From Candidatus Frankia nodulisporulans (lineage in GTDB: Bacteria > Actinomycetota > Actinomycetes > Frankiales > Frankiaceae): a stretch of 44,559 nt of DNA. Where the stretch lies: assembly GCF_902806475.1 (NCBI RefSeq), contig NZ_CADCWS010000011.1:1-44559 (forward strand), read 5' to 3'. Positions 29,103 to 37,850 of this stretch are shown one piece after another. Within the stretch, counting starts at the first letter, position 1; every line of letters begins with the position of its first letter. The translations under genes were made by a program, and so were the position numbers. Under the pieces are notes generated by a model, which worked only from the letters and a program-made list of their open reading frames with translations, did no database searches and was not told the origin of the DNA.

Positions 29103-29564
29103 TCAGGCGCCGGGTTTGATCACCATCAGGCTGGCGACGAGAAGCCAGCACAGGGTGCTCGTCGCCGCGCCGACGGCGACGCCGGCGATCCGGCGCCGAG
29201 CGTCGCCACCGGCCTCCACCTCCGTGATCGCGCGCGACATTCCCGGTGCGACCAGGCCCAGGCAGCTCGCGCAGCCCAGCGCCCACAGCAGGAGCGAGCC
29301 CAGCAGCCAGCCGTCTCCCAGCGAGCGGACGCTGCCGAACGATCCCTGATGGACGAGCCCCACGCCGGTGAGCACGATGAGCAGCGAGGCTGCCGCGAGC
29401 ACCCGCACCAGCCGGGTGGCCAGCAGCAGCACCGGCAGCGGCCCGGGTACCGCCCGCAGCAGCACCGGCGCCGTCACGCAGACCAGGGCGAGCGGTCCCA
29501 GCAGGAACAGTGCGAGGACGACGTGCAGGGTCAGTAACAACCCGAAGGCACCCGGATGTGGCAT
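29103..29564 (-). CDS. small polytopic membrane protein (DUF2269-like?)
   Basis: A 153-residue protein with four hydrophobic segments (about 7-30, 44-66, 83-105 and 125-148). The first starts with GLLLTLHVVLALFLLGPLAL, whose embedded His resembles DUF2269-type membrane proteins, but this assignment is tentative. No catalytic motif is visible. It lies 13 bp from the convergent hydrolase stop and starts at ATG 29564. Confidence 0.65.
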   Translation of the reverse strand: MPHPGAFGLLLTLHVVLALFLLGPLALVCVTAPVLLRAVPGPLPVLLLATRLVRVLAAASLLIVLTGVGLVHQGSFGSVRSLGDGWLLGSLLLWALGCASCLGLVAPGMSRAITEVEAGGDARRRIAGVAVGAATSTLCWLLVASLMVIKPGA

Positions 29565-29658
29565 GTGCCGACGCTATCGATCGATGGCGGAGGTTGGCAC
29601 ACCGGCTGGGGCGGGTCCGGCCGAACCACTCGGCCGGACCACCCCGGGCCGGGGTGCC

Positions 29659-30825
29659 TCACAGCTGGAGGGAGCGGATGTAAAGGGTGCGGACCTCGTC
29701 GCCGAAGCGGGTGCCGTACAGCCGGTCGGTCGAACCGGCGTAGGCGTAGCTGACCACCCCGTCGATCCAGCCGTGTCCGGGGCCGAGCTGACCGAGGCCG
29801 GTGAGGAAGGGGCCGCCGCTGGCTCCGGCGGTCATGCGGCAGCGAATTCCGATGGACGGGCCGCCGTAGGGGTCGGTCGCCGCGGGGCTCGCGCAGTAGA
29901 TCAGCCGAGTGCCGTCGAACGGCGCCAGCCGCGGATAGCCGAAGCTGTACTGCCGGACGGTGGTCGGCAGGTTGAACGCGATGTCCTGGGCGCCGACGAC
30001 GTCCTGGAGGCGACGTCCGCCGTGCGGGTTGAACGTGGCGAAGCCGGCGTCGACATCGAAGTCCCCGCGCTGGGACCAGCCCGGGGTGGCGAGCAGCTGC
30101 CGGGCGGTCCAGATGCCGTAGGGCATCGAACCGTTGGCGTAGCCCGGCACGAAGGCGACGTTGCGGGCGAAGGTGGAGCCCGCCCCGCCATGCAGGCAGT
30201 GTCCGGCGGTGACGACAAGGTTGCGGCCCGGGCTCGTGACGACGCTGGCGGAACAGGCGAAGTCGGCGCCGTCGATGGTGGTGAACAGCCGCCCGGTCGT
30301 CGAGGTGACCAGCCCACCGCCACGGTAGGGAGCGCCGTTGCTCGGCGCCGGCGGCGCACCCGCCGGTCCCTGGCCGGTCTCGGCCGCGGCCGCCGCCGGG
30401 GACATCTCAGCCGCATCGGCCCCGATACCGGCCTCGGCATCGGTCGCGTCCGCTCTGGCGGCGGAGTGGGAGCCGAAGGCGCGCTCCCGGCGGGTGGTGG
30501 TCCAGTAGAGCGTGACCTGCTCCTGCTCCGCGGCGGTGAGCGCCCCGGGAGCGCTCGGGGCGTCCGGCCGGCCGGAGGGGGACGAGCCGAGGGCGGCCGT
30601 GGCACCGGGGCTGGCGGGGATGGCCCCCGTCGAGGACGGGCTGCTGATCGTCCCGTGTGACGCCCCGGCCAGCACGGGAGCGGCGGGCAGGGCCGCCGGT
30701 GCCAGGGCGACCCCCGCGGTCAGCAGGACGGCGGCCAGCAGCCGGGAGCGGGCGGGTGGGCGAGGTCTGGTGACGCGGCGGGGCGCGGTGTCGCGATGTC
30801 TCGCTGGCCCTCGCACTCTCCGCAT
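29659..30825 (-). CDS. secreted trypsin-like serine protease
   Basis: About 388 residues. A twin-Arg-rich N-terminus followed by a hydrophobic stretch (LLAAVLLTAGVALAPAAL) is a signal peptide or anchor. A long Ala/Ser/Pro region (about 55-165) precedes a chymotrypsin-fold domain. The triad is His in VVTAGHC (about 209), Asp in RGDFDVDAG (about 257-259) and Ser in TAGASGGPF (about 336). The pattern resembles actinobacterial V8-like/trypsin-like extracellular proteases. The ATG at 30825 is chosen over a GTG at 30831; neither has a strong ribosome site. Substrate unknown. Confidence 0.87.
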   Translation of the reverse strand: MRRVRGPARHRDTAPRRVTRPRPPARSRLLAAVLLTAGVALAPAALPAAPVLAGASHGTISSPSSTGAIPASPGATAALGSSPSGRPDAPSAPGALTAAEQEQVTLYWTTTRRERAFGSHSAARADATDAEAGIGADAAEMSPAAAAAETGQGPAGAPPAPSNGAPYRGGGLVTSTTGRLFTTIDGADFACSASVVTSPGRNLVVTAGHCLHGGAGSTFARNVAFVPGYANGSMPYGIWTARQLLATPGWSQRGDFDVDAGFATFNPHGGRRLQDVVGAQDIAFNLPTTVRQYSFGYPRLAPFDGTRLIYCASPAATDPYGGPSIGIRCRMTAGASGGPFLTGLGQLGPGHGWIDGVVSYAYAGSTDRLYGTRFGDEVRTLYIRSLQL

Positions 30826-30903
30826 CAACACGATCGCGGACGGTAGCAGACCGGTCGCGGTGCGGTGGCGCTCTGGGGCCGGGCGCCGAGCTCCCGGCGG
30901 AGT

Positions 30904-31356
30904 TCACCCGATGCGGGTGGGTGCCTGGTGGGGCCGCGACGGGGCGTCGGCGAGGCGGGCGAAGGCGTCCTCCCAGCTCGGCGCGTCCGCCTCGGCCGCG
31001 GTGGGCCAGAAGGTGAAGCGGGCATCGGCCATCGCGGGACCAAGCTGGCGCATCGCCACGACGTGCGCGTCGCCGCGGACGAAGGCGTTGAGGGCGTCGC
31101 GGTCGGTCCAGCGCGACAGCGTGTAGTACTCGCGCCGAAGTGGACGGGCCACCAGGGACACCCCGAGTGCCCCCGGTGTGGTCAGCAGTGCTCGGCGCAC
31201 CGCCAGGGCCTGGCGCAGCATCGCGACCGTCTGCCAGCGTGACCGCAGGATGAACCGGGATGCCATCGTCTGGGCGGTCGCGCCACCCGCCGGCTCGGGC
31301 GGCCGGTTCGGTGAGGCCGTCGGACTGTGTGGCGTGGTCCAGGGGAGGGTCGGCAT
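30904..31356 (-). CDS. ABM-fold (dimeric alpha/beta barrel) protein
   Basis: A 150-residue protein. Residues about 31-117 (MASRFILRSRWQTVAMLRQ through DARFTFWP) look like the antibiotic-biosynthesis-monooxygenase / DUF3291-type dimeric alpha/beta barrel, including REYYTLSRWTDRDALNAFV. These proteins are small oxygenases or binding proteins; the exact family is not certain. GGAG with 7-nt spacing supports ATG 31356; a start at Met31 (31266) is less likely. It is divergent from the PadR gene, a layout that often means PadR controls it. Confidence 0.7.
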   Translation of the reverse strand: MPTLPWTTPHSPTASPNRPPEPAGGATAQTMASRFILRSRWQTVAMLRQALAVRRALLTTPGALGVSLVARPLRREYYTLSRWTDRDALNAFVRGDAHVVAMRQLGPAMADARFTFWPTAAEADAPSWEDAFARLADAPSRPHQAPTRIG

Positions 31357-31460
31357 GGCGGATCTCCAGGAGGGGGGTCGGGCGGGTCAACCATCTCTTT
31401 CATACCGTCCAGGAAATAGTATTAAAGAGACCGTATGAGTCAAGCCGTATCATTGGGATC
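31357..31460. promoter_or_regulatory. AT-rich divergent promoter region of ABM and padR genes
   Basis: The 104-bp gap is clearly AT-richer than its surroundings at 31390-31460. It contains CATAC and GTATG as an inverted pair, CTCTTT and AAAGAG as another inverted pair, and the related ACCGTAT/GCCGTAT direct motifs. These are plausible PadR operator elements overlapping TATTAA-type promoter sequences. Confidence 0.5.
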
Positions 31461-32144
31461 ATGGAGGAGATCGCGCTGACGCCCGTGTCCTACCTGGTGC
31501 TCGGGGAGATCGCCCGCCGCGGCAGTGCCACGCCGTACGACCTGAAGGTGGGCGTGGCCGGGTCGGTGGGGCATTTCTGGTCGTTTCCCCATGCGCAGCT
31601 CTACAAGGAGCCCCCGCGGCTGGCCGCGGCCGGGCTGCTGGAGGAGGAACGGGAGGAGGGCGGCCGCCGCCGCCGGGTCTTTCGGATCACCGAGGCCGGC
31701 CGGCGCCGGTTCGAGCAGTGGCTGGCGCGCAGCGACGCGGGCCGTACCGAACTGCGCGACCCGGGCCTGCTGCGCCTCGCCTTCGGCGACCTGGCCCAGC
31801 CGCAGGACGTGACCCGGCTGGCCCGCGAGCAGGCGGACGCGCACCGCGCGCAGCTGGCGGTGTACCAGCGGCTCGCGGCGCTGCCGCCGCGGGAGATCGT
31901 GTGGTCACTGCGCCAGACGCTGGAACTCGGTCTCGCCTACGAGAAGGTGGCGGTCGACTTCTGGGACGGCGTCGCCCACGACCCCCGCATCGCCGCGCGC
32001 TCCCACGACCCCGCGCCGGACCGCACCGACCCGGCCACCGTCGGGTCTTCCACCGCCCCGCCTTCCGCGACCCCCACCAGGCGGGGGCGGCGCAAGGCGG
32101 CTGGTGGGTCAGCGGGCGGCGCGGCGGCGACTCCGGGAGCGTAG
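31461..32144 (+). CDS. PadR-family transcriptional regulator
   Basis: A 227-residue protein. The N-terminal winged helix-turn-helix (about 1-85) contains ALTPVSYLVLGEIARRGSAT-type sequence (in fact LTPVSYLVLGEIARRGSATP), LYKEPPRLAAAGLLEEE and RRRVFRITEAGRRRFEQWL, which is the PadR beta-wing. The C-terminal helical domain (about 95-180, Vir-like) would dimerise. A polar tail (about 180-227) overlaps the VWA gene 3' end on the opposite strand by 36 bp. ATG 31461 follows the promoter region. PadR proteins usually repress a neighbour in response to a small aromatic or other ligand. Confidence 0.88.
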   Translation: MEEIALTPVSYLVLGEIARRGSATPYDLKVGVAGSVGHFWSFPHAQLYKEPPRLAAAGLLEEEREEGGRRRRVFRITEAGRRRFEQWLARSDAGRTELRDPGLLRLAFGDLAQPQDVTRLAREQADAHRAQLAVYQRLAALPPREIVWSLRQTLELGLAYEKVAVDFWDGVAHDPRIAARSHDPAPDRTDPATVGSSTAPPSATPTRRGRRKAAGGSAGGAAATPGA

Positions 32145-34103
32145 GTAGTCGCGGATGACGTAGCTGCCGAGTGCCTGCGGGTCGGGGGAGAGGATCCGGC
32201 CACCGTTGCGGCGGGCCATCTCCTCGACGAACTGCACCAGTCGGGGCTCGTCGTCGAGCATGAAGACGTTGATCGTGACGCCGCGTCGGGTCAGCTTGTC
32301 GACCTCGGCCAGGGTGAGTTCGAGGGTCTCGGGCATCGGCGGCCAGGAGAACGACGGGGTGCCGTCGCGCAGCAGGTGGGCGGTAGGCTCACCATCGGTG
32401 ACGACCATGACGACCGGCTCGGCCTGCGGGTAGCGGCTGAGCAGCCGGCCGGCGATGAGCAGCGCGTGCTGCAGGTTGGTGCCTTGGACCATCTCCGAGT
32501 CGAGCCCGGCGAGCTCGACCGGGCGCAGCTCGCGGGCGTAGTCGGAGAAGCCGATGATGTGGATCTTGTCCTGGGGGAAGGAGGTGCTGACCAGGGCGTG
32601 CAGTGCCAGCGAGGTCGACTTCGCGATGCCCCAGGTGCCCCGCAACGCCATCGAGTACGACAGGTCCACCAGCAGACAGACCGCGGCGGTGGTGCGCCGT
32701 TCGGTCTCGGCGACCTCGAAGTCGGCGACCGTGAGACGGACGGGACGTCCGGGGCCGGTCGGACCGCCGCGCAGCACGGCGTTACGTAGCGTGCGCACCA
32801 CATCGATCGGTTGGGTGTCGCCGAACTGCCACGCGCGGGACGTGCCCAGCAGATCGCCGGCGGACCCGGCATCGGTCTGCCCGTGATCGCCTCGGCCACG
32901 GGCGGAGACCTGCCGGAAGATGCGGGCAAGCGCCGCCTGACCGATGCGGCGCACCGCTCGCGGGGTGAGCTCGAGGTTGCCGGCCCGGCGGGTGATGAAC
33001 CCCTGGCTTTCGAGTTCCCGCTCGATCTGCTGCAGGCTGCGCAGATCGTCGACGGCGGAGCGGCCCAGCGCCCGGGCGACGGCCTCGGGATCGACGTCCT
33101 GCAGGGACGCGCCGGCGTAGTCCTGGCTCAGGGTCGAGGCGAGCTCGTCCAGCTCGGCCATCTCCTCGAGGGCGCTGGTGGCATCGCCGAGGCCCAGCGG
33201 TGTGTCGCCGGTGAGGCCCTCGCCCATCCGGGAGCCGCGCCCGCGTGCCCGTCCACCCCAGTTCAGGTCGGGCCGGGCCGCCCGCAGCGCCTGGTCGAGC
33301 CGGGACATCTCGGCGGCGAGCCCGAGGTCCTCCCGCGCGGTGGACAGCAGATCGGCGAGTTCGGCCCGCTGCTGGGGGGTCAGCCCGGCCAGCAGCCGGG
33401 CCGCGGCGGCCGCCCGACGGGCCAGCGCGTCGACCAGATCGGCCAGCGATCGCGGTTGCTCGGGGAAGAAGTCGCCGAACTCCGCCATGAACCGCTCGAA
33501 CGCCGCGCTGGTGTCCTCTCCGCGCAGGTCCGCCTCGAGCATGCTGTTCAACGCGCCGATCATCTCGCGGATGCGGGCGAAGTCCTCCGGGCTGGCCTGC
33601 TCGAGCGCCTGCTTCATGCCCTTGAACTGGGCATGAAGGACCTCACGGCGCAACAGCTCGGAGATCTGCTCGTAGGTCTCACGTGCCTGCGGGGAGCGCC
33701 AGTCGTAGTCGGCGAGCGCGCGCACGGCCCGGGCCGGGTCCGACGGCAGGCTGTCGAGTTCGGACTCGCGTAGCCGGGCGGTGTCGGACGGGTCAGGAAA
33801 CAGCGCCGCCCGCTCCTGGCCCACCGCGGTGTCCAGCAGCCGACGGACCTCGGTCAGGGTGCCGTCCATCCGGCCGCGGGAGCGGGCCTCCCGGCGGCGA
33901 CGCTCGATGGCGCGGCGCAGGTCGTCCAGCCCGCGGCGACCGGGCATGCCGCGGCGCAGCAGGGCGTCGAGCGCCTCGCGGGGGGTACGCCCCTCGAGGA
34001 TCTGGCGTGACATCTCGTCCAGGGCGCCGGCGGCGGCGAACGGTGAGGCGAGCGGGTCAGGGCCACCATCGAACGGGCTGTAGCGGAACGTACCGGAATT
34101 CAC
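32109..34103 (-). CDS. VWA-domain protein partner of the AAA+ ATPase
   Basis: A 664-residue protein. Residues about 1-450 are mostly helical and charged. The C-terminal VWA domain (about 470-640) has the MIDAS motif LLVDLSYSMA (near 480), a Thr in MVQGTNL, and the Asp in VVTDGEPT, so metal-dependent adhesion or protein binding is expected. The order, AAA+ ATPase gene then VWA gene 20 bp apart, matches MoxR/VWA-like modules that remodel or insert metals into protein partners. The GTG at 34103 has AGGGAGGA upstream. Mycobacteria carry a similar pair (as I recall, Rv0958-Rv0959). The client is unknown. Confidence 0.9.
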   Translation of the reverse strand: MNSGTFRYSPFDGGPDPLASPFAAAGALDEMSRQILEGRTPREALDALLRRGMPGRRGLDDLRRAIERRRREARSRGRMDGTLTEVRRLLDTAVGQERAALFPDPSDTARLRESELDSLPSDPARAVRALADYDWRSPQARETYEQISELLRREVLHAQFKGMKQALEQASPEDFARIREMIGALNSMLEADLRGEDTSAAFERFMAEFGDFFPEQPRSLADLVDALARRAAAAARLLAGLTPQQRAELADLLSTAREDLGLAAEMSRLDQALRAARPDLNWGGRARGRGSRMGEGLTGDTPLGLGDATSALEEMAELDELASTLSQDYAGASLQDVDPEAVARALGRSAVDDLRSLQQIERELESQGFITRRAGNLELTPRAVRRIGQAALARIFRQVSARGRGDHGQTDAGSAGDLLGTSRAWQFGDTQPIDVVRTLRNAVLRGGPTGPGRPVRLTVADFEVAETERRTTAAVCLLVDLSYSMALRGTWGIAKSTSLALHALVSTSFPQDKIHIIGFSDYARELRPVELAGLDSEMVQGTNLQHALLIAGRLLSRYPQAEPVVMVVTDGEPTAHLLRDGTPSFSWPPMPETLELTLAEVDKLTRRGVTINVFMLDDEPRLVQFVEEMARRNGGRILSPDPQALGSYVIRDYLRSRSRRRAAR

Positions 34104-34122
34104 CGGGATGTCCTCCCTTGGG

Positions 34123-35655
34123 TCACGACCCGCCGTAGACCGTTCGGCCGGGCAGTTCCTCCTTGGCCAGCCGGCGGTTGAGGTACAGGCCCTCCATCGC
34201 GAGCTCGAGCGCGGCGGCGGCGAGGCCGGGCGACTCCGCGCCGTCCACGCCGAGCCGGCCGAGGATCGCGGCGAGCCCGGGCACCGGCCCGATCCGGCGT
34301 AGCAGTTCGGTCGCCGGGACGAGCTCGCCGGTCTCGACCGGACCGTCGTTCTCGAAGCGGTCCTGCAGTCCGGTGAGATCCGCGCCGGCCAGCCGGGCCC
34401 GGAAGGTCTCGGCGATCGCGCGGCGCAGCAGCAGCGTCAGCACCTCGTCCTCGCGGCCCTCCTCGAGCTGGTCGAACTCGACCTTGCCGCGCACCGCCGG
34501 GATGATCGAGGCGAGGTCCACCACCCGGGCGGTGGCGGTCTCCTCGCCGGTCAGCGCCGCGCGCCGCACCGCGGAGGCGGCCACCGTCTCCGCGGCGGCC
34601 ACGGCGAGCCGCGCCGACACGCCCGAGCGCTGGTCGACCTGCGGCGCGTCGCGGACAAGCCGGGTGAACCGGGCGACGACCTCGAGCAGATGGTCGGCGA
34701 GCTCAGGGCTGCCCAGCGGCGAACCGGCCCAGCTGACGGCGGCCTCCTGGCGGATCAACGCGAGCTCGTCGGCCAGCACCAACGGGTAGTGGGTCCGGAC
34801 CTCGGCGCCGAAGCGGTCCTTCAACGGGGTGATGATGCGGCCCCGGTTGGTGTAGTCCTCGGGGTTCGCCGAGGCGACCAGCAGCAGATCCAGGGGGAGA
34901 CGCAGCAGGTAGCCGCGAACCTGGATGTCACGTTCCTCGAGCACGTTGAGCAGCGAGACCTGGATGCGTTCGGCCAGGTCAGGCAGCTCGTTGACGCTGA
35001 AGATGCCGCGGTTGGTCCGCGGGACCAGCCCGTAGTGCACCGTCTCCGGGTCGCCCAGGGTGCGACCCTCGGCGACCTTGACCGGGTCGACATCGCCGAT
35101 CAGGTCACCGACGCTGGTGTCGGGTGTGGCGAGCTTCTCCCCGAACCGTTCGCCGCGATGGCGCCAGCTGACCGCCAGCTCGTCCCCCTGCTCGGCGGCG
35201 AGCGCCCGACAGCGCCCGCAGACCGGTGCGTAGGGATGGTCGTTGATCTCACAGCCGGCCACGGCTGGTGACCACTCGTCGAGCAGGCTGATCAGCGTCC
35301 GGATCAGGCGCGTCTTGCCCTGCCCACGCTCACCGAGGAAGACGATGTCGTGACCGGCCAGGATCGCCCGTTCCACCTGCGGCAGCACCGTCTCGTCGAA
35401 ACCGACGATGCCCGGGAACCGCGGCTGCTCACCGCGCATCGCGGTGACGAGGTTGTCCCGCAGCTCGGCGCGTACGGAGCGGTGGACATGCCCGCTGCGG
35501 CGAAGCTCGCCCAGTGTGGCGGCCGCCGGCGGCGCGCCGACAGGCGTGCTGAGCAGGGCGGTCGCCGACGGTGGGGCCGTCGCCGAGGAGGCGGCGACCG
35601 GGGGGGTCGCGGTCGGTGGGATGGAATGACGGGGTGGTACCGGCAGATCCTCCAC
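34123..35655 (-). CDS. AAA+ ATPase, magnesium-chelatase/MoxR-like
   Basis: About 510 residues. Walker A is GERGQGKT (108-115); the Walker B-like segment reads FSVNELPDL (Asn in place of Asp, as in relatives); sensor-region SANPEDYTNRGRIITPLKDR follows. Between them a conserved insert CEINDHPYAPVCGRC supplies three Cys, a possible metal site. A helical C-terminal part ends with LAKEELPGRTVYGGS. The start is uncertain: GTG 35655 gives a protein-like beginning, whereas the frame stays open to 35814 without clear family sequence. Residues 1-55 are Pro/Ala-rich and probably disordered. ATP-driven action on the VWA partner's client is inferred. Confidence 0.88.
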   Translation of the reverse strand: MEDLPVPPRHSIPPTATPPVAASSATAPPSATALLSTPVGAPPAAATLGELRRSGHVHRSVRAELRDNLVTAMRGEQPRFPGIVGFDETVLPQVERAILAGHDIVFLGERGQGKTRLIRTLISLLDEWSPAVAGCEINDHPYAPVCGRCRALAAEQGDELAVSWRHRGERFGEKLATPDTSVGDLIGDVDPVKVAEGRTLGDPETVHYGLVPRTNRGIFSVNELPDLAERIQVSLLNVLEERDIQVRGYLLRLPLDLLLVASANPEDYTNRGRIITPLKDRFGAEVRTHYPLVLADELALIRQEAAVSWAGSPLGSPELADHLLEVVARFTRLVRDAPQVDQRSGVSARLAVAAAETVAASAVRRAALTGEETATARVVDLASIIPAVRGKVEFDQLEEGREDEVLTLLLRRAIAETFRARLAGADLTGLQDRFENDGPVETGELVPATELLRRIGPVPGLAAILGRLGVDGAESPGLAAAALELAMEGLYLNRRLAKEELPGRTVYGGS

Positions 35656-35763
35656 GGGTTGACGGTACGTCGGCGTCGCCCGGTGCGCAGCCAAGTCGGC
35701 CGCCGTCCGCTGCGGGCGTAGCCCACCGCCGCGGCCGACCGGGTGGCCGGCCGGCCGCGCGGT

Positions 35764-35806
35764 GCGCGGTGCACGTTCCGTCAGAACACCGCACCGTGCA
35801 CCGCGC
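35764..35806. repeat. 12-bp inverted repeat upstream of the AAA+ gene
   Basis: Arms GCGCGGTGCACG (35764-35775) and CGTGCACCGCGC (35795-35806) pair perfectly around 19 nt. It lies in the gap between the greA terminator and the AAA+ start, so it could be a 5' leader structure or an operator. Confidence 0.6.
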
Positions 35807-35815
35807 GGACGCACC

Positions 35816-35838
35816 GCGAGTCGCGGCCCGCGACTCGC
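35816..35838. repeat. 23-bp palindrome upstream of the AAA+ gene
   Basis: Two 11-bp arms (35816-35826 and 35828-35838) pair around one central base. It sits ten bases from the other inverted repeat. A dimeric repressor site or cruciform-prone element is possible. Confidence 0.65.
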
Positions 35839-35929
35839 CGGTCGGCCTCGCCGTGCCGCGTCAGGCGACGCGCCACGGGCCCGCGACCTGCGACTGTCGC
35901 CGTGTTGGCCGCGCCGGTCGGACTATCGG

Positions 35930-35964
35930 AAAAACCGCCCGCCCGGATCACCGGGACACGGGCG
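35930..35964 (-). terminator. rho-independent terminator of greA
   Basis: On the minus strand a nested GC stem (outer 36-41/59-64, inner 42-46/51-55 of 359xx, loop about 4 nt) is followed by TTTTT (complement of 35930-35934). It lies just 5 nt beyond the greA stop, the textbook position. Confidence 0.85.
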
Positions 35965-35968
35965 CGGC

Positions 35969-36460
35969 TCAGCTGGCGTACGGCACGACCGAGACGATCT
36001 CGACCTTGGCCGAGCGGCCGCTGGGCAGTGTGTAGCTCACCGTCTCGCCCGCCTTGCGCCCGGTGACGGCACCACCAAGGGGTGATGCGGGGGAGAAGAC
36101 GTCGATCGCGGTGCTGTGATCCTCGCGTGACCCGATGAGGAACTTCTCGGTCTCCCGCTCGCCCGGGAACCTGACCTCGACGATGGTGCCCGGCCCGGCC
36201 TGGCCGCTGACCGCCGGCGCCTCGCCGACCTGGGCATCGCGCAGCAGATCGGCGAGCTGGCGGATCCGGGCCTCCTGCTTGCCCTGCTCCTCCTTCGCAG
36301 CGTGGTACCCACCGTTCTCGCGCAGGTCACCCTCCTCCCGGGCGGCCTCGATCTTGGCGGCGATCTCGGTGCGCCAGGGGCCGGTCAGGTAGTCGAGCTC
36401 GGAGCGGAGCCGGTCGTAGGCCTCCTGGGTGAGCCAAGTCTGCTGCGTCACGCGGGTCAC
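35969..36460 (-). CDS. greA: transcription elongation factor GreA
   Basis: A 163-residue GreA. The N-terminal coiled coil (about 5-80) has WLTQEAYDRLRSELDYL and the tip acidic pair in GDLRENGGYHAAKEEQ, where Asp and Glu that drive transcript cleavage are kept. The C-terminal FKBP-like domain contains GTIVEVRF, SREDH and SPLGGAVTGRKAGETVSY. It enters RNA polymerase's secondary channel and rescues backtracked complexes. The first GTG (36460) sits very close to GAGGAG; the next GTG (36451), 9 bases later, has better spacing and may be the true start. A terminator follows the stop. Confidence 0.96.
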   Translation of the reverse strand: MTRVTQQTWLTQEAYDRLRSELDYLTGPWRTEIAAKIEAAREEGDLRENGGYHAAKEEQGKQEARIRQLADLLRDAQVGEAPAVSGQAGPGTIVEVRFPGERETEKFLIGSREDHSTAIDVFSPASPLGGAVTGRKAGETVSYTLPSGRSAKVEIVSVVPYAS

Positions 36461-36965
36461 GCTCCTCGGTGAACATCAAATAGGGTCATGGTAGCAACAT
36501 CGATCAAGGAACTCAGGGTGAGCCCGCTGCCCGCCACGGCTTGCCTGGGCCGGCGGCGGCGGCCTCCGGACCAGCACGAACACCCGCCCGGGGAGCCCCG
36601 GAGCGGGCCGCTGATCACGAGTACTGCCACTGGCGGCACGGCCACGGCGGCCGCCGCCGCCAGAACCGCCGAGCCCGCCCGCGCCGGGGCCAGACCGACG
36701 CCACTGTCGGTGCGCCGGCCGGCGACGTGCCGCACCCGCCGCCGCGTGTGCGGACGGTGTATTGTGCCACGGCGTTGGGTGACTCTTCCAGATCAAACGT
36801 CGGACGAACCCTGGAGGTTTCCGCTCCGCCGACCACCCTGTCAACGCCGTGGTGACCACTGGGGCGCCCGCGGTGGTGTGATGCGCCCGCGGTGGTGTCG
36901 AGGTACGGGCGCGGTACCTGCTGCCAGATCGCCGGGTACCGCGGTTCGTCAAGCACAATGGTCGC
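36461..36965. other. 505-bp divergent gap between greA and mca
   Basis: It holds the promoters of both genes. A minus-strand frame (36735 down to the greA start) encodes a possible membrane stretch, AVLAAAAAVAVPPVAVLVIS. The family often found here in actinobacteria is DUF4307, but I cannot recognise it, and the frame runs directly into the greA region. I see no secure gene. A 19-bp-period tandem repeat lies at 36864-36898. Confidence 0.35.
36864..36901 (+). repeat. 19-bp tandem repeat upstream of mca
   Basis: GCGCCCGCGGTGGTGT begins at 36864 and again at 36883, a tandem pair with a 19-bp period, about 65 bp before the mca start. Confidence 0.9.
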
Positions 36966-37850
36966 ATGGCTGCGGTCGACGAGCGGCATGGCCTGCGTCT
37001 CATGGCCATCCACGCACATCCCGATGACGAGTCCAGCAAGGGCGCGGCGACTATGGCGCGCTACGTGAGCGAGGGCGTTGACGTCCTGGTCGTCACCTGT
37101 ACGGGGGGAGAGGAAGGCAGCATCCTCAATCCGGCGATGGACACGCCGGGAGTCGCCGAACGGATCGCCGAGATCCGTCGCGAGGAGATGGACAACGCCC
37201 GGCGCATCCTTGGCGTCCGGCAGGAATGGCTGGGCTTCCGGGACTCCGGTCTGCCCGAAGGTGACCCGCCGCCGCCCGGGCGCTTCGCCACCGTCGACCT
37301 GGCGGAGGCGTCCCGCCCGCTGGTCCGGCTGATCCGCACCTTTCGGCCGCAGGTCATCACGACCTACGACGAGGCCGGCGGCTACCCCCATCCCGATCAC
37401 ATCATGACCCACCGCATCAGCGTCGAGGCCTTCGAGGCGGCCGGTGATCCGGCGCGTTACCCCGAGGTCGGCACCGAGGCGGGCCTCGACGCCTGGCAGC
37501 CGTTGAAGCTCTACTACCACCTGTCCTTCCACAAGGAACGCATCCTCGCGCTGCACGAGACGATGCTCGCCCGAGGCCTGGAGTCCCCCTACGGCGAGCG
37601 GCTCTCGGAATGGGTCGACCGTGCCGAGGACGCCGGACGGCTGACCACCCGGGTGCCCTGCGCCGACTGGTTCGAGACCCGCGACCAGGCCCTGATCGCC
37701 CACGCCACCCAGATCGACCCGACCGGGTGGTGGTTCCGCATCCCGATGGACATCCAGCGTGAGGCCTGGCCGACGGAGGACTACCAGCTGGCCCGTTCGC
37801 TGATCGAGGTCGGGCAGCTACCCGAGGACGACCTCTTCAACGGAATCTGA
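36966..37850 (+). CDS. mca: mycothiol S-conjugate amidase
   Basis: A 294-residue zinc amidase of the LmbE/PIG-L family. The metal-binding AHPDDES is at about 16-22 and the second ligand motif YPHPDHIMTH at about 139-148. Regions VTCTGGEEGS, NARRILGVRQEWLGFRDSG and QIDPTGWWFRIP are specific to Mca rather than MshB. It cleaves mycothiol conjugates of toxins and drugs into a mercapturic acid and a glucosaminyl-inositol, in the cytoplasm. Its presence supports a mycothiol-using actinomycete. The ATG start follows a leader with a 19-bp tandem repeat. A 17-bp hairpin begins at its stop codon. Confidence 0.97.
   Translation: MAAVDERHGLRLMAIHAHPDDESSKGAATMARYVSEGVDVLVVTCTGGEEGSILNPAMDTPGVAERIAEIRREEMDNARRILGVRQEWLGFRDSGLPEGDPPPPGRFATVDLAEASRPLVRLIRTFRPQVITTYDEAGGYPHPDHIMTHRISVEAFEAAGDPARYPEVGTEAGLDAWQPLKLYYHLSFHKERILALHETMLARGLESPYGERLSEWVDRAEDAGRLTTRVPCADWFETRDQALIAHATQIDPTGWWFRIPMDIQREAWPTEDYQLARSLIEVGQLPEDDLFNGI

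Noticed and set aside
36461-36735. Possible DUF4307 gene between greA and mca
   Set aside because: The slot often holds DUF4307, and a hydrophobic stretch is visible on the minus strand, but no family-like sequence, start or ribosome site could be recognised.
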